DNA of 64,000 nucleotides from Flavobacterium proteolyticum (GCF_015223105.1 NZ_JADFTZ010000002.1:310001-374000); one strand, 5' to 3'. Positions 54,019 through 64,000 are shown, counted from the stretch's first letter. Numbers and translations are program-made. The notes: generated from the letters alone by a model not told the origin.

Positions 54019-55362
54019 TTAAGCTACTGCTTTTCTATTTTTACCACTTTTCATCAAACCATCATAGTGTTTATTCAATAAATAAGAATTTATTTGTTGA
54101 ATAGTATCTATTGCAACTCCAACCATGATTAGTAAAGAAGTACCACCATAAAAATAACCCCAAGCACCTTGTACTCCAAGTAAACTTACTGCAATAGCTG
54201 GGAACACAGCTACTAAAGCAAGAAATAACGAACCTGGAAAAGTAATTAAAGACATAATTTTATCTAGGTAATCTCCAGTTTCAACACCTGGTTTAACACC
54301 CGGAATGAAACCACCACTTCTTTTTAAATCATCAGCCATCTTATTAGTAGGCACTGTAATTGCGGTGTAAAAGTACGTAAAAATTACGATTAACAAAGCA
54401 AAAACAATATTATATACTAAACCGAATGGATCGTTGAACATTCCTGCAATAGAAAGTGCAGTATCTGATTCTTTAGCCAAACCAGAAACAGCAGCAGGAA
54501 TAAACATAATAGCTTGAGCAAAAATGATCGGCATAACACCTGATGCATTTAACTTTAATGGGATAAACTGTCTGTTACCACCCATCATGTCTTCTTCAAA
54601 ATCCCCAGAAACGGTACGTCTTGCATACTGTACTGGAATTTTTCTTACAGCCATTACTAATAAAATACATGCAATTATCACTAAGAACCAAAGTATTAAT
54701 TCAATTACAATCATCATAACTCCACCATTTGCCTGAGAAGTTCTAGATGAAAACTCTTGAATAAAAGCTTGTGGCATTCTTGCAATAATACCTACCATTA
54801 TCAATAAAGAGATACCATTACCAATACCTTTATCAGTAATTTTTTCTCCTAACCACATTGCAAAAATAGTTCCAGTTACTAAGATAAGAACTGAAGAGTA
54901 AATGAAAGTTGGCCCAGTTAACATAAATGCTTCACCAGGTAATGTTCTGTACAAGTTATAAATATAACCTGGACCTTGAACTAAAGTAATTAAGATTGTT
55001 AACCATCTTGTAATTTGGTTAATTTTCTTTCTACCACTTTCACCGTCTTTTTGTAATTTTTGTAAATATGGTACCGCAATTCCCATTAATTGAACTACGA
55101 TAGAAGCTGATATGTATGGCATGATACCTAATGCAAATACAGAAGCTTGCGAAAACGCACCTCCTGTAAATACATTGATTAACCATCCGATACCTTCATC
55201 AGTTTGGTTTGTAAGATTTGTTAATTTAGTAGCATCAATCCCCGGAAGGGTTACTTGCGCACCAAAACGGTACACTAATAATAATCCAAGAGTTAATAAA
55301 ATACGATTTTTTAACTCTTCGATTTTCCAAACGTTGATGAATGAATCTATAAATTTCTTCAT
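54019..55362 (-). CDS. secY: Preprotein translocase subunit SecY
   Basis: A 447-residue channel protein with ten membrane segments. N-terminal [25 protein letters not shown], the [22 protein letters not shown] plug/TM2 region and the C-terminal [20 protein letters not shown] are all typical. It forms the SecYEG pore for protein export and membrane insertion. Placement between rplO and infA is the usual one in this group. Confidence 0.99.
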   Translation of the reverse strand: MKKFIDSFINVWKIEELKNRILLTLGLLLVYRFGAQVTLPGIDATKLTNLTNQTDEGIGWLINVFTGGAFSQASVFALGIMPYISASIVVQLMGIAVPYLQKLQKDGESGRKKINQITRWLTILITLVQGPGYIYNLYRTLPGEAFMLTGPTFIYSSVLILVTGTIFAMWLGEKITDKGIGNGISLLIMVGIIARMPQAFIQEFSSRTSQANGGVMMIVIELILWFLVIIACILLVMAVRKIPVQYARRTVSGDFEEDMMGGNRQFIPLKLNASGVMPIIFAQAIMFIPAAVSGLAKESDTALSIAGMFNDPFGLVYNIVFALLIVIFTYFYTAITVPTNKMADDLKRSGGFIPGVKPGVETGDYLDKIMSLITFPGSLFLALVAVFPAIAVSLLGVQGAWGYFYGGTSLLIMVGVAIDTIQQINSYLLNKHYDGLMKSGKNRKAVA

Positions 55363-55374
55363 TTTACTAAAGGA

Positions 55375-55827
55375 TTATAAAGTTACAGCTTCTCCACCAG
55401 CAGCCTCGATAGCCGCTTTTGCAGATGCAGTAAATTTGTGAGCACTTACTTTAAGTTTTGTTTTTAGCTCACCTCTTCCTAAAATCTTTACTAAGCTATT
55501 TTTTGTAGCTAAACGAGTATCTACAAATACAGAAAAATCAACTGTATCAGTTACTACACCGTTATCTACTAATAATTGTAACGAATCAAGATTAATACCT
55601 TGATATTCTACTCTATTGATGTTCTTGAAACCAAACTTAGGAACACGTCTTTGAAGTGGCATTTGACCTCCTTCAAAACCAATTTTCTTAGAGTATCCAG
55701 AACGAGACTTAGCTCCTTTGTGACCACGTGCAGCAGTACCACCTTTACCAGAACCCTCTCCTCTACCTACTCTTTTATTTTGGTTGTGAACTGAACCTTC
55801 AGCTGGTTGTAAGTTACTTAAATTCAT
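55375..55827 (-). CDS. rplO: 50S ribosomal protein L15
   Basis: A 150-residue L15, a late-assembling 23S rRNA binder. The N-terminal half is the glycine/arginine-rich extension (NKRVGRGEGSGKGGTAARGHKG) and the C-terminal half has the globular L15/L18e fold (ILGRGELKTKLKVSAHKFTASA). It precedes secY by 12 bases. Confidence 0.99.
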   Translation of the reverse strand: MNLSNLQPAEGSVHNQNKRVGRGEGSGKGGTAARGHKGAKSRSGYSKKIGFEGGQMPLQRRVPKFGFKNINRVEYQGINLDSLQLLVDNGVVTDTVDFSVFVDTRLATKNSLVKILGRGELKTKLKVSAHKFTASAKAAIEAAGGEAVTL

Positions 55828-55839
55828 AACTGTATAGTG

Positions 55840-56022
55840 TTATTTAGTTTCTTCAACAGAAACTAAGTGTTTAACTTTATTTACCATTCCAAGGATAGCA
55901 GGATTTGCATCATGCTCAACAACTTGTCCCATTTTACGAAGACCTAAAGCTTCCAAAGTTCTCTTTTGATCAAGAGGACAATTGATTTTACTTCTTACTT
56001 GTTTTACTTTTAATTTTGCCAT
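55840..56022 (-). CDS. rpmD: 50S ribosomal protein L30
   Basis: A 60-residue L30 with the core pattern KVKQVRSKINCPLDQKRTLEALGLRKMGQ. It binds 23S rRNA near the 5S site. It is the short bacterial form and lies between rpsE and rplO with 12-13 base gaps. Confidence 0.98.
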   Translation of the reverse strand: MAKLKVKQVRSKINCPLDQKRTLEALGLRKMGQVVEHDANPAILGMVNKVKHLVSVEETK

Positions 56023-56035
56023 GATTTCCTGTTAA

Positions 56036-56560
56036 TTAACCTTTGAATACTTTTTCTAAAGATACTCCTCTTTGTTTAGCTACAGTAGCAGCACTTCTCA
56101 TTTGTAATAAAGCATCAAAAGTTGCTTTTACCACATTGTGAGGGTTAGATGAACCTTGCGATTTAGATAATACATCGTGAACACCAACTGACTCCAATAC
56201 CGCACGAACAGCACCACCAGCAATAACTCCAGTACCGTGAGAAGCAGGCATTAAGAATACTCTAGCACCACCAAATTTACCTTTTTGCTCATGAGGAACA
56301 GATTGTCCTTGAAGAGGAATTCTAACTAAGTTTTTCTTAGCATCTTCCACCGCTTTAGCGATTGCTTCAGAAACATCTTTAGATTTACCTAATCCATGAC
56401 CCACTACTCCGTTTTCATCACCAACTACTACGATAGCAGAGAAACCAAATGCTCTACCTCCTTTAGTAACTTTAGTAACACGATTTACACTCACCAAACG
56501 ATCTTTTAATTCAAGACCTCCTGGTTTTACAATCTCTACGTTTTTATAATTATGATACAT
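56036..56560 (-). CDS. rpsE: 30S ribosomal protein S5
   Basis: A 174-residue S5. The N-terminal dsRBD-like domain has [22 protein letters not shown] and the second domain has [20 protein letters not shown] and [19 protein letters not shown]5 lies at the mRNA entry side and affects decoding accuracy. Length is normal. Confidence 0.99.
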   Translation of the reverse strand: MYHNYKNVEIVKPGGLELKDRLVSVNRVTKVTKGGRAFGFSAIVVVGDENGVVGHGLGKSKDVSEAIAKAVEDAKKNLVRIPLQGQSVPHEQKGKFGGARVFLMPASHGTGVIAGGAVRAVLESVGVHDVLSKSQGSSNPHNVVKATFDALLQMRSAATVAKQRGVSLEKVFKG

Positions 56561-56566
56561 AATTTC

Positions 56567-56917
56567 TTAGAATTTAAGTCCAGCTTCTCTAGCTCCTTCA
56601 GCTAATGATTTCACACGTCCATGGTATAAATACCCACCTCTATCAAAAGAGATTGTAGTGATACCTGCTTTAAGAGCTTTTTCAGCAACTAATTTACCAA
56701 CTGCTTTTGCAGTTTCAACAGCAGTTCCTTGAGCAACTTCTTTATCTCTCGATGAAGCAGCAACTAAAGTTGTACCGTTTACATCATCTATGATTTGAGC
56801 ATAGATTTCTTTATTACTTCTGAATACAGAAAGTCTTGGTTGAGCAGCAGTTCCGCTTACAATCTTTCTGATTCTGAACTTAATTCTTTGTCTTCTTTCA
56901 GATTTTGTTAATGACAT
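56567..56917 (-). CDS. rplR: 50S ribosomal protein L18
   Basis: A 116-residue L18, a 5S rRNA-binding protein. It has a basic N-terminus ([20 protein letters not shown]) and the conserved [27 protein letters not shown]-terminus. The gap to rplF is 11 bases. Confidence 0.99.
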   Translation of the reverse strand: MSLTKSERRQRIKFRIRKIVSGTAAQPRLSVFRSNKEIYAQIIDDVNGTTLVAASSRDKEVAQGTAVETAKAVGKLVAEKALKAGITTISFDRGGYLYHGRVKSLAEGAREAGLKF

Positions 56918-56928
56918 AGTCTTAATTT

Positions 56929-57471
56929 TTAAGCTGATTTACCTGCTTTTCTTCTTAGTTCTTCTCCTACAAACTTAACTCCTTTTCCTTTATATGGCTC
57001 AGGTTTGCGGAAACCTCTGATCTTCGCAGCTACTTGACCTAATAATTGTTTGTCGAATGAAGATAATTTCACTATCGGATTTTTACCTTTTTCTGATACT
57101 GTTTCAACAGTAACTTCTTTTACAACTTCTAGAACGATATTGTGAGAGAAACCTAAAGCTAAATCAAGTTTTTGACCTTGATTAGAAGCTCTATATCCAA
57201 CTCCAACTAATTCTAATTCTTTTGTAAAACCTTCAGAAACACCAACAATCATATTGTTGATTAATGCACGATAAAGTCCGTGTTTCGCTCTCTCAGTTTT
57301 ATAATCAGATGAACGTTCAACGATAACTTGGTTATCTTCGATTTTAACGGTTACATCAGAAAATTCTTGAGTAAGCTCGCCTAATTTTCCTTTTACTGTA
57401 ATTACAGCATCTTTAACTTCTACAGTTACTCCAGCCGGAATTGCAATTGGATTTTTACCTATTCTTGACAT
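56929..57471 (-). CDS. rplF: 50S ribosomal protein L6
   Basis: A 180-residue L6 with two tandem similar domains (start [19 protein letters not shown], second domain ending [20 protein letters not shown]). It binds 23S rRNA near the sarcin-ricin loop. Normal length and position. Confidence 0.99.
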   Translation of the reverse strand: MSRIGKNPIAIPAGVTVEVKDAVITVKGKLGELTQEFSDVTVKIEDNQVIVERSSDYKTERAKHGLYRALINNMIVGVSEGFTKELELVGVGYRASNQGQKLDLALGFSHNIVLEVVKEVTVETVSEKGKNPIVKLSSFDKQLLGQVAAKIRGFRKPEPYKGKGVKFVGEELRRKAGKSA

Positions 57472-57486
57472 TGTCTCGTCTTTTTA

Positions 57487-57885
57487 TTAATATACGTAAC
57501 AAATTACTTCTCCACCAACATTTAATTGCTTAGCTTGTTTTCCTGTCATCAATCCTTTTGATGTAGAAACAATAGCAATACCTAAACCATTCAAGATTCT
57601 TGGTAAGTCTGATGAACCAGCATATTTACGTAAACCTGGTTTACTAATTCTTTGGATATCTTTGATTACAGACTCTTTCGTGTCCTTATCATATTTAAGC
57701 GCAATTTTGATTGTACCTTGAACAGTAGAATCATCAAATTTGTAACTTAAGATATATCCTTGATCGAATAAAATCTTTGTGATTTCTTTCTTCATATTAG
57801 AAGCAGGAATTTCAACCACTTTGTGGTTGGCTCTTACTGCATTTCTAACACGCGTTAGATAATCGGCAATTGGATCTGTATACAT
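57487..57885 (-). CDS. rpsH: 30S ribosomal protein S8
   Basis: A 132-residue S8 with DPIADYLTRVRNAVRANHKVVEIPAS at the start and LNGLGIAIVSTSKGLMTGKQAK near the C-terminus. In E. coli S8 also represses the spc operon; here a 105-base gap with a hairpin precedes it, which is unusual in this tightly packed operon. Confidence 0.99.
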   Translation of the reverse strand: MYTDPIADYLTRVRNAVRANHKVVEIPASNMKKEITKILFDQGYILSYKFDDSTVQGTIKIALKYDKDTKESVIKDIQRISKPGLRKYAGSSDLPRILNGLGIAIVSTSKGLMTGKQAKQLNVGGEVICYVY

Positions 57886-57909
57886 ATGTATAGATTTGCG
57901 GTTATGGTT

Positions 57910-57934
57910 TTCAATCCGCCCTCAGCGGATTGAA
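57910..57934. repeat. Perfect 10-bp inverted repeat between rpsN and rpsH
   Basis: ttcaatccgc (57910-57919) and gcggattgaa (57925-57934) form a perfect stem around cctca. It lies in the 105-base gap between rpsN and rpsH, the largest spacer in the ribosomal operon. No T-run follows on the minus strand, so simple termination is unlikely. It is more GC-rich than its surroundings. Confidence 0.85.
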
Positions 57935-57990
57935 CCTTTAACCAATTAAACTTATTTTTTGGATTGCAAAAGTAATAACTTTTTTTGGAA

Positions 57991-58260
57991 TTACCAAGAT
58001 GCTTTTTTAACACCTGGAATTAATCCTTGATTTGCCATTTCACGGAATGTTACACGAGAAATACCAAACTGACGCATATACCCTCTTGGTCTACCTGTTA
58101 ATTTACAACGATTGTGTACTCTAACTGGACAAGAATTTTTTGGTAATTTTTGTAAACCTTCGAAATCACCAGCTTCTTTTAAAGCTTTTCTTTTCTCAGC
58201 ATACTTTTCTACTAATGCAATTCTTTTCACCTCACGGGCTTTCATTGATTCTTTAGCCAT
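57991..58260 (-). CDS. rpsN: 30S ribosomal protein S14, zinc-independent long form
   Basis: An 89-residue S14 ([20 protein letters not shown]..., [20 protein letters not shown]). It lacks the CxxC...CxxC zinc ribbon and has the extended N-terminal half of the C-minus type. Like the L36 here, it needs no zinc. Confidence 0.98.
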   Translation of the reverse strand: MAKESMKAREVKRIALVEKYAEKRKALKEAGDFEGLQKLPKNSCPVRVHNRCKLTGRPRGYMRQFGISRVTFREMANQGLIPGVKKASW

Positions 58261-58263
58261 GTC

Positions 58264-58815
58264 TTAATTCTTTTTAAAAGGTAATCCTAATTCCGCTAAT
58301 AATGCTTTTGCTTCTTTGTCTGTTTCAGCAGAAGTTACAAAAGTAATATCAAAACCAGCAATTTTATTTACTTTATCAATATCAATTTCTGGGAAAATGA
58401 TTTGTTCTAACACTCCTAAATTGTAGTTTCCTCTACCATCAAATCCAGTTGATTTGATTCCGTTGAAGTCTCTTACACGTGGTAAAGATGAAGTAATCAA
58501 TCTATCTAAGAATTCATACATTCTTTCTCCACGTAAAGTTACTTTAGCACCAATTGGCATACCTTTTCTTAATTTGAAAGACGCAACGTCTTTTTTAGAA
58601 ATAGTAGCAACTGCTTTTTGCCCAGTAATTTTTGTTAATTCTTCAACAGCGTAATCTACTAATTTTTTATCAGATACAGCTGCACCAACTCCACGGCTTA
58701 CAACAATTTTCTCAAGTTTAGGAACTTGCATTACATTTTTGTAACCGAACTCTTCTGTAAGAGCAGCAATAACTCTACTCTTATATTCTTCTTTTAGTCT
58801 AGGAATATATGCCAT
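58264..58815 (-). CDS. rplE: 50S ribosomal protein L5
   Basis: A 183-residue L5, which binds 5S rRNA and touches the P-site tRNA. Conserved parts include [35 protein letters not shown] and [10 protein letters not shown]. Its stop is 3 bases before rpsN. Confidence 0.99.
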   Translation of the reverse strand: MAYIPRLKEEYKSRVIAALTEEFGYKNVMQVPKLEKIVVSRGVGAAVSDKKLVDYAVEELTKITGQKAVATISKKDVASFKLRKGMPIGAKVTLRGERMYEFLDRLITSSLPRVRDFNGIKSTGFDGRGNYNLGVLEQIIFPEIDIDKVNKIAGFDITFVTSAETDKEAKALLAELGLPFKKN

Positions 58816-58817
58816 AA

Positions 58818-59132
58818 CTATAGTACTTGATTAGATTTTTTTGAAAATCTCACTTTCTTGTCTCCTTCTTGTTTGAAACCAACTTTAGTTACTTCTTTTG
58901 ACTTTGGGTCAATTAAAGACAAGTTAGACACATGAATAGGAGCTTCTTTCTTAACGATTCCTCCTTGAGGGTTTTTAGCACTTGGTTTTGTATGTTTCGA
59001 AACCATGTTAACTCCTTCAACAACCGCTTTGTTTTTCTCACGAAGAACTCTAAGAACTTTACCTTCAGAACCTTTGTGGTCTCCAGCAATAACTCTTACG
59101 ATATCTCCTGATTTAATTTTTAGCTTTATCAT
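58818..59132 (-). CDS. rplX: 50S ribosomal protein L24
   Basis: A 104-residue L24 with the KOW motif near the N-terminus ([20 protein letters not shown]) and [13 protein letters not shown]. It is an assembly initiator of the large subunit. The gap to rplE is 2 bases. Confidence 0.99.
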   Translation of the reverse strand: MIKLKIKSGDIVRVIAGDHKGSEGKVLRVLREKNKAVVEGVNMVSKHTKPSAKNPQGGIVKKEAPIHVSNLSLIDPKSKEVTKVGFKQEGDKKVRFSKKSNQVL

Positions 59133-59143
59133 TTGTATAAGAA

Positions 59144-59512
59144 TTAAAGCACTTCAGGTGCTAATGATACAATTTTCATGAATTGTTTTTCACGAAGTTC
59201 TCTGGCAACCGGACCAAAAACACGAGTTCCTCTCATTTCTCCTGCAGCGTTTAACAATACACATGCGTTATCGTCAAAACGGATGTAAGATCCATCAGCT
59301 CTTCTCACTTCTTTTTTGGTACGTACAACTACTGCAGTTGATACTGCTCCTTTTTTAACGTTTCCGTTTGGAGTTGCATCTTTAATTGAAACTACAATTT
59401 TGTCACCAACAGAGGCATAACGACGTTTCGTTCCTCCTAAAACACGGATCGTAAGAACTTCTTTCGCTCCTGTGTTATCTGCTACTTTTAATCTTGACTC
59501 TTGTTGTACCAT
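59144..59512 (-). CDS. rplN: 50S ribosomal protein L14
   Basis: A 122-residue L14 ([56 protein letters not shown]). It forms an intersubunit bridge. Normal length; 2-base gap after rpsQ. Confidence 0.99.
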
Positions 59513-59514
59513 AA

Positions 59515-59772
59515 TTACTTCGCTCTTTCAATGATTTCAACTAATCTCCAACATTTAGATTTACTTAATGGACGTGTTTCCATAATTCTTACAGTATCTC
59601 CAATGTTACAATCGTTTGTTTCGTCGTGTGCAACATATTTCTTAGTTTTCAACACGAACTTACCGTATAATGGGTGTTTCACTTTTGTAGTTTGTGACAC
59701 AACAATAGATTTCTCCATTTTGTTTGAAGTCACCACACCAATTCTCTCTTTTCTTAAATTTCTTTTTTCCAT
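59515..59772 (-). CDS. rpsQ: 30S ribosomal protein S17
   Basis: An 85-residue OB-fold protein that binds 16S rRNA early ([56 protein letters not shown]). It lies 18 bases after rpmC. Confidence 0.99.
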   Translation of the reverse strand: MEKRNLRKERIGVVTSNKMEKSIVVSQTTKVKHPLYGKFVLKTKKYVAHDETNDCNIGDTVRIMETRPLSKSKCWRLVEIIERAK

Positions 59773-59790
59773 CTTTCAGCTAGTGTACAA

Positions 59791-59982
59791 TTATTGTAAC
59801 TCTCTTTTAGTTAACTCTGTGTGTAATCTCGCAACTGATCTTCTTAAAGTTCTTAACTGAAGAGGATTTTGAATTGGAGATATTGCATGAGCATTTTTTA
59901 GGTCGGTATACGTTTTCTTTAACTGACTAAGTTGTTCTTGTAACTCAGCTGCAGATAGATTTTTAATTTCTGATTGTTTCAT
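59791..59982 (-). CDS. rpmC: 50S ribosomal protein L29
   Basis: A 63-residue helical-hairpin protein at the exit tunnel (MKQSEIKNLSAAELQEQL, RTLRRSVARLHTELTKREL). It follows rplP by 12 bases in canonical order. Confidence 0.98.
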   Translation of the reverse strand: MKQSEIKNLSAAELQEQLSQLKKTYTDLKNAHAISPIQNPLQLRTLRRSVARLHTELTKRELQ

Positions 59983-59994
59983 AATAAATTTTGA

Positions 59995-60414
59995 TTATGC
60001 TTCGAAATCTCTAGCAACGATAAACTTAGTTTTAACAGGAAGTTTTTGAGCAGCAAGACGTAAAGCCTCTTTTGCTACTGATAGAGGCACACCTCCAACT
60101 TCAAACATAATTTTACCAGGTTTAACAACTGCAGCCCAATATTCAACTGCACCTTTACCTTTACCCATACGTACTTCTAATGGTTTCTTTGTAATAGGCT
60201 TATCTGGAAATATTTTGATCCATAATTGACCTTCTCTTTTCATGAAACGTGTTGCTGCGATACGAGCTGCTTCAATTTGACGAGAAGTAATAAATGAAGA
60301 ATCTAAAGATTTAATACCAAACATTCCATTTGAAAGCTCGTGTCCTCTTTGAGAAACGCCTTTCATTCTTCCTTTCTGTACCTTACGGTATTTTGTTCTT
60401 TTAGGCTGTAACAT
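59995..60414 (-). CDS. rplP: 50S ribosomal protein L16
   Basis: A 139-residue L16 ([67 protein letters not shown]). It organises the A-site region of the large subunit. Length is normal. Confidence 0.99.
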   Translation of the reverse strand: MLQPKRTKYRKVQKGRMKGVSQRGHELSNGMFGIKSLDSSFITSRQIEAARIAATRFMKREGQLWIKIFPDKPITKKPLEVRMGKGKGAVEYWAAVVKPGKIMFEVGGVPLSVAKEALRLAAQKLPVKTKFIVARDFEA

Positions 60415-60433
60415 TTTTCTTTAGTTTAAATAA

Positions 60434-61165
60434 TTACTTTCTTTTGCGTGCGTTTGGTTTACCATCTCTCTTAGGAGCAGAAGATCCTGAAGGCTTAGAC
60501 TTTTGTTTGTCCATACCTACTAACGGAGAAAGATCTCTTTTTCCATAAACCTCACCTTTCATTATCCATACTTTGATACCCATTCTACCATAAGTAGTAT
60601 GTGCTTCAGCTAATGAATAATCAATATCAGCTCTGAAAGTTGACAAAGGAATTCTACCTTCTTTGAAGTGTTCAGAACGTGCCATTTCAGCACCGTTTAA
60701 ACGTCCAGAAATCATAACTTTGATACCTTCAGCATTCATTCTCATTGCAGCAGCAATAGCCATTTTAATAGCTCTTCTGTAAGAGATTCTGCTTTCGATT
60801 TGACGAGCGATAGAAGTTGCTACTAAGTAAGCATCTAACTCAGGTCTTTTGATTTCAAAGATGTTGATTTGAACTTCTTTGTCAGTAATTTTCTTAAGTT
60901 CTTCTTTTAACTTGTCTACCTCTTGACCACCTTTTCCGATAATGATACCAGGTCTAGCAGTAGTGATAGTAACGGTTACAAGTTTTAAAGTTCTCTCGAT
61001 AATTATTTTTGATACACTAGCTTTTGATAAACGTGCATGGATGTATTTACGGATTTTAGCATCTTCAGCGATTTTATCACCGTAATCATTTCCTCCATAC
61101 CAGTTTGAGTCCCATCCTCTGATGATACCAAGTCTATTTCCGATTGGATTTGTCTTTTGTCCCAT
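60434..61165 (-). CDS. rpsC: 30S ribosomal protein S3
   Basis: A 243-residue S3 at the mRNA entry tunnel. The KH domain motif is [15 protein letters not shown] (near residue 77), and the C-terminal domain has [22 protein letters not shown] and [17 protein letters not shown]. The last ~30 residues form a basic Ser/Lys-rich tail. Confidence 0.99.
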   Translation of the reverse strand: MGQKTNPIGNRLGIIRGWDSNWYGGNDYGDKIAEDAKIRKYIHARLSKASVSKIIIERTLKLVTVTITTARPGIIIGKGGQEVDKLKEELKKITDKEVQINIFEIKRPELDAYLVATSIARQIESRISYRRAIKMAIAAAMRMNAEGIKVMISGRLNGAEMARSEHFKEGRIPLSTFRADIDYSLAEAHTTYGRMGIKVWIMKGEVYGKRDLSPLVGMDKQKSKPSGSSAPKRDGKPNARKRK

Positions 61166-61173
61166 ACTGTTTA

Positions 61174-61584
61174 TTAATTGCTTTGTGTGTTATTATTTGA
61201 TCCTAACACGATTGTTACGTGGTTAGAACGCTTTCTAATTCTGTGTGCGCGACCTTGTGGAGCTGGACGAAGTCTTTTTAACATCATTCCACCATCTACA
61301 GTAATCGTTTTTACAAATAAGCCAGCTTCTTCTAAATTAGCATCAGCATTTTTTTGCTGATAGTTATTAATTGCTGATAACAACAATTTCTCTAATTTTC
61401 TTGAAGCTTCTTTTTGACTAAATCTTAATATATTAAGAGCCATTTCTACTTTCTGACCTCTAACTAAATCTGCAACTAAACGCATTTTTCTAGGTGAAGT
61501 AGGGCAGTTATTTAATTTAGCGAAAGCCACTTGTGCTTTAGCCTCTTTAGTCTGCTCTGCTCTTTCTCTTTTACGAACTCCCAT
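61174..61584 (-). CDS. rplV: 50S ribosomal protein L22
   Basis: A 136-residue L22 that lines the exit tunnel with its beta hairpin ([25 protein letters not shown]). The N-terminus has about 15 extra charged residues ([17 protein letters not shown]) before the core, as in other Bacteroidota. Confidence 0.98.
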   Translation of the reverse strand: MGVRKRERAEQTKEAKAQVAFAKLNNCPTSPRKMRLVADLVRGQKVEMALNILRFSQKEASRKLEKLLLSAINNYQQKNADANLEEAGLFVKTITVDGGMMLKRLRPAPQGRAHRIRKRSNHVTIVLGSNNNTQSN

Positions 61585-61593
61585 AGCTTCCTA

Positions 61594-61872
61594 TTATTTT
61601 TTACCTTTATTTTTAGCCCCAGCATGACCTCTAAAAGATCTTGTTGGTGAAAACTCTCCTAATTTGTGTCCTACCATGTTCTCAGTTACATATACTGGAA
61701 CAAATTGACGACCATTGTGAACTGCGATAGTTTGCCCAACAAAATCTGGAGTAATCATAGATGCTCTAGACCAAGTCTTTACAACACCTTTGTTACCACC
61801 TGCGATATTTTCTTGAACTTTCTTCTCTAATTTATAGTGAACGAATGGTCCTTTTTTTAATGAACGTGCCAT
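61594..61872 (-). CDS. rpsS: 30S ribosomal protein S19
   Basis: A 92-residue S19 in the head of the small subunit ([57 protein letters not shown]). Standard length and place between rplB and rplV. Confidence 0.99.
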   Translation of the reverse strand: MARSLKKGPFVHYKLEKKVQENIAGGNKGVVKTWSRASMITPDFVGQTIAVHNGRQFVPVYVTENMVGHKLGEFSPTRSFRGHAGAKNKGKK

Positions 61873-61882
61873 GTCTATCTAA

Positions 61883-62707
61883 TTATTTCTTTCTACGTTC
61901 TACAATATACTTATTACTCGGGTTAACTTTAGAACGAGTTCTATAACCTTTAGCAGGTAAACCTTTTCTTGAACGTGGGTGACCTCCAGATGAACGTCCT
62001 TCACCACCTCCCATTGGGTGATCAACTGGGTTCATTGCTACTGGTCTTGTTCTTGGTCTTCTACCTAACCATCTTGATCTACCAGCTTTACCTGATACGA
62101 TTAATTGGTGGTCTGAGTTAGAAACTGCTCCGATTGTAGCCATACAAGTTAACAAGATTAATCTTGTTTCTCCAGAAGGCATTTTAATTGTAGCATATTT
62201 TCCATCTCTTGCCATTAACTGAGCGAAAGTTCCTGCTGAACGAGCGATTACAGCTCCTTGACCTGGTCTTAATTCGATACACGAAATAACAGTTCCTAGA
62301 GGAATTTTACTTAAAGGCATTGCATTTCCAATTTCTGGAGATGCTTCTTCACCTGAAACTACAGTTTGTCCAACTTGTAATCCATTTTGCGCAATGATGT
62401 AAGTTTTAGCTCCATCTGCATAGTACAATAATGAAATAAAAGCTGAACGATTTGGATCGTACTCGATAGTTTTAACTGTTGCTGGAATTCCAACTTTAGC
62501 TCTTTTAAAATCAATGATACGATACTTTTGTTTGTGACCACCGCCTGTATAACGCATGGTCATCTTTCCTTGACTATTTCTACCTCCTGAGTTTTTTTTC
62601 GGTGCAATTAATGAACGCTCCGGCTTATCAGTTGTAATAGTGTCAAAGCTATTAACAACTCTAAAACGCTGACCCGGGGTAATAGGTTTTAATTTTCTAA
62701 CTGACAT
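61883..62707 (-). CDS. rplB: 50S ribosomal protein L2
   Basis: A 274-residue L2, needed for subunit joining and peptidyl-transferase structure. The conserved His lies in [15 protein letters not shown], and the RNA-binding core has [21 protein letters not shown] and [19 protein letters not shown]. Normal length. Confidence 0.99.
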   Translation of the reverse strand: MSVRKLKPITPGQRFRVVNSFDTITTDKPERSLIAPKKNSGGRNSQGKMTMRYTGGGHKQKYRIIDFKRAKVGIPATVKTIEYDPNRSAFISLLYYADGAKTYIIAQNGLQVGQTVVSGEEASPEIGNAMPLSKIPLGTVISCIELRPGQGAVIARSAGTFAQLMARDGKYATIKMPSGETRLILLTCMATIGAVSNSDHQLIVSGKAGRSRWLGRRPRTRPVAMNPVDHPMGGGEGRSSGGHPRSRKGLPAKGYRTRSKVNPSNKYIVERRKK

Positions 62708-62713
62708 TTTCTA

Positions 62714-63004
62714 TTAGATATTAGTATAAAAATCTATTGTTTCTCCCTCTTGTACTTGAACAACTGCTTTTTTGTAAGCATTTGTTTTGCCACTGATTAA
62801 ACCACTTTTGGTATATTTAACACTTCTATCAGCTCTGTAGTTCATTGTATTAACTGCAACTACATTCACACCATAAGCTGCTTCGATAGCATTTTTGATC
62901 TGAATTTTATTTGCATTTTTAGCAACTACAAAACCAAAACGGTTAAAAACTTCACCATCTTTAGTTATTTTTTCAGTTATAATAGGCTTAATTATGATAC
63001 TCAT
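62714..63004 (-). CDS. rplW: 50S ribosomal protein L23
   Basis: A 96-residue L23 near the tunnel exit, where trigger factor and SRP dock. Conserved parts are IIIKPIITEKITKDGE, VAKNANKIQIKNAIEAAYGV and VNTMNYRADRSVKY. It lies 7 bases after rplD. Confidence 0.98.
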   Translation of the reverse strand: MSIIIKPIITEKITKDGEVFNRFGFVVAKNANKIQIKNAIEAAYGVNVVAVNTMNYRADRSVKYTKSGLISGKTNAYKKAVVQVQEGETIDFYTNI

Positions 63005-63011
63005 AATCTTA

Positions 63012-63641
63012 TTATTTACTTAAATTAGCTTCAATTCCGTCTACTGCACCCTCTAAAAGAACTAAACTTTTTGCATTTAAAATTGCATAAGTACTTAATT
63101 CCGAAGTAGTTACAACGCTAGACGCTTTTAAATTGCGTGACGACAAATATACATTTTTATTTGTATCACCCAACACAAATAATGATTTTTTGTTTTCTAA
63201 CCCTAAAGCTTTCAATACGTTAATGAAATTTTTAGTGCTTGGTGTATCAAATGTAAAATCTTCTACCACTACCAAATTAGACTCATTCACTTTTAAAGAT
63301 AAAGCAGATTTTCTAGCTAATCTTTTTAAGTTTTTGTTTAATTTAAAAGAATAACTTCTTGGTCTAGGTCCAAAAATAGTACCTCCACCTTTAAAAACTG
63401 GACTCTTAGCAGATCCTGCACGAGCAGTACCAGTTCCTTTTTGTTTTTTGATTTTACGAGTACTTCCTGCAACCTCAGCTCTTTCTTTAGCTTTGTGAGT
63501 ACCTTGTCTTTGATTAGCCAAATATTGCTTTACATCTAAGTAAACCGCATGCTTGTTTGGCTCAATTGCGAAAACTGAATCAGAAAGTTGAACTTTTCTT
63601 CCAGTTTCTTTTCCGTTGATATCTAAAACTTTTACTTCCAT
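63012..63641 (-). CDS. rplD: 50S ribosomal protein L4
   Basis: A 209-residue L4. The long tunnel loop has KKQKGTGTARAGSAKSPVF and GGTIFGPRPRSYSFKLNK; mutations there give macrolide resistance in other species. Its ATG overlaps the rplC stop codon by one base (TAATG). Confidence 0.99.
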   Translation of the reverse strand: MEVKVLDINGKETGRKVQLSDSVFAIEPNKHAVYLDVKQYLANQRQGTHKAKERAEVAGSTRKIKKQKGTGTARAGSAKSPVFKGGGTIFGPRPRSYSFKLNKNLKRLARKSALSLKVNESNLVVVEDFTFDTPSTKNFINVLKALGLENKKSLFVLGDTNKNVYLSSRNLKASSVVTTSELSTYAILNAKSLVLLEGAVDGIEANLSK

Positions 63642-64000
63642 TACTTCTGAACGATTACATAAGAGTTTTTGTGTCCAGGAATCGCTCCTTTAACCAAAAG
63701 CAAGTTCTTTTCAGCAACTACTTTTAAAACTCTAAGGTTTTGTACTGTTACATTATCTCCTCCCATTCTTCCAGCCATACGCATTCCTTTGAATACTCTA
63801 GATGGATAAGATGAAGCTCCTACAGAACCAGGTGCTCTTAAACGGTTATGCTGACCATGTGTTGCTTGTCCAACACCGCCAAAACCATGACGTTTAACAA
63901 CCCCTTGGAATCCTTTTCCTTTAGAAACCCCAATTACATCAACAAATTCACCTTCAGCGAATAAGTCAACAGCGATTACATCGCCTAACTTGTACTCCGT
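63641..64000 (-). CDS. rplC: 50S ribosomal protein L3, 5' part beyond window
   Basis: The C-terminal 119 residues of L3 are visible; the start lies past the right edge. Conserved segments are [31 protein letters not shown] and [20 protein letters not shown], which form the loop reaching toward the peptidyl-transferase centre. The frame ends ...[11 protein letters not shown] with TAA at 63641-63643. Confidence 0.98.
   Translation of the reverse strand, partial: TEYKLGDVIAVDLFAEGEFVDVIGVSKGKGFQGVVKRHGFGGVGQATHGQHNRLRAPGSVGASSYPSRVFKGMRMAGRMGGDNVTVQNLRVLKVVAEKNLLLVKGAIPGHKNSYVIVQK

Overview
The window looks like the chromosome of a member of the Flavobacteriaceae (Bacteroidota), probably Flavobacterium or a close relative. 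The DNA is AT-rich. Translation starts lack Shine-Dalgarno sequences, and several promoter-like sites fit the Bacteroidota pattern TTG/TTTG - about 20 bp - TAnnTTTG. The order S10-spc-alpha ribosomal operon, carA, eno, gltA is also typical of this group. No tRNA, rRNA, CRISPR array, phage or insertion sequence was seen, and no gene-free stretch exceeds 300 bases.

Region 1 (1-28.6 kb, all minus strand) is one very long, tightly packed surface-polysaccharide operon read right to left from a promoter near 28.67 kb. In transcription order it encodes an ABC exporter (wzm, wzt with a C-terminal glycan-binding-type domain), a three-enzyme route to an N-acetyl-6-deoxy-L-hexosamine, and six glycosyltransferases. 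Next come an AsnB-type amidotransferase and a complete CMP-sialic acid pathway (neuA, neuB, neuC). Three tandem MBOAT/SGNH O-acylation pairs follow, then a polysaccharide deacetylase. The operon ends with an FkbH / methyltransferase / acyl carrier protein / GNAT module that runs off the left edge. Between the second and third MBOAT/SGNH pairs lies a scar: the last codons of a second, diverged neuC.

Region 2 (28.8-38.5 kb) starts with a plus-strand PHP-type (CpsB/YwqE) phosphatase. A second minus-strand polysaccharide operon follows: Wza-like lipoprotein, Wzc-like tyrosine autokinase with a YG-repeat tail, UDP-GlcNAc(A) 4-epimerase, UDP-glucose dehydrogenase, UDP-HexNAc dehydrogenase, a PglC-like initiating sugar-phosphate transferase and a DegT aminotransferase. 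Regions 1 and 2 together make sugar donors, assemble a glycan containing a sialic-acid-type sugar, decorate it and export it. No Wzx flippase or Wzy polymerase is visible.

Region 3 (38.6-46.5 kb) is ordinary housekeeping and accessory sequence: recR, a sodium:solute symporter, a CoA-binding protein, an unknown conserved protein, a MarC-family protein, an SDR/DUF2867 protein, two amidinotransferase-fold enzymes flanking an unlisted 54-residue membrane protein, and a charged amphipathic helical protein.

Region 4 (46.5-64 kb) holds gltA, eno and carA, then the merged S10-spc-alpha operon (rplC to rplQ, including secY, infA, rpmJ and rpoA), read leftward and cut inside rplC at the right edge. 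A terminator-like hairpin sits just before rpsD.

The most interesting idea is a Dlt-like decoration system. An acyl carrier protein charged with a glyceryl-type group by FkbH would feed one or more of the three membrane MBOAT/SGNH pairs, as DltC feeds DltB/DltD. This is inference from gene content and order.
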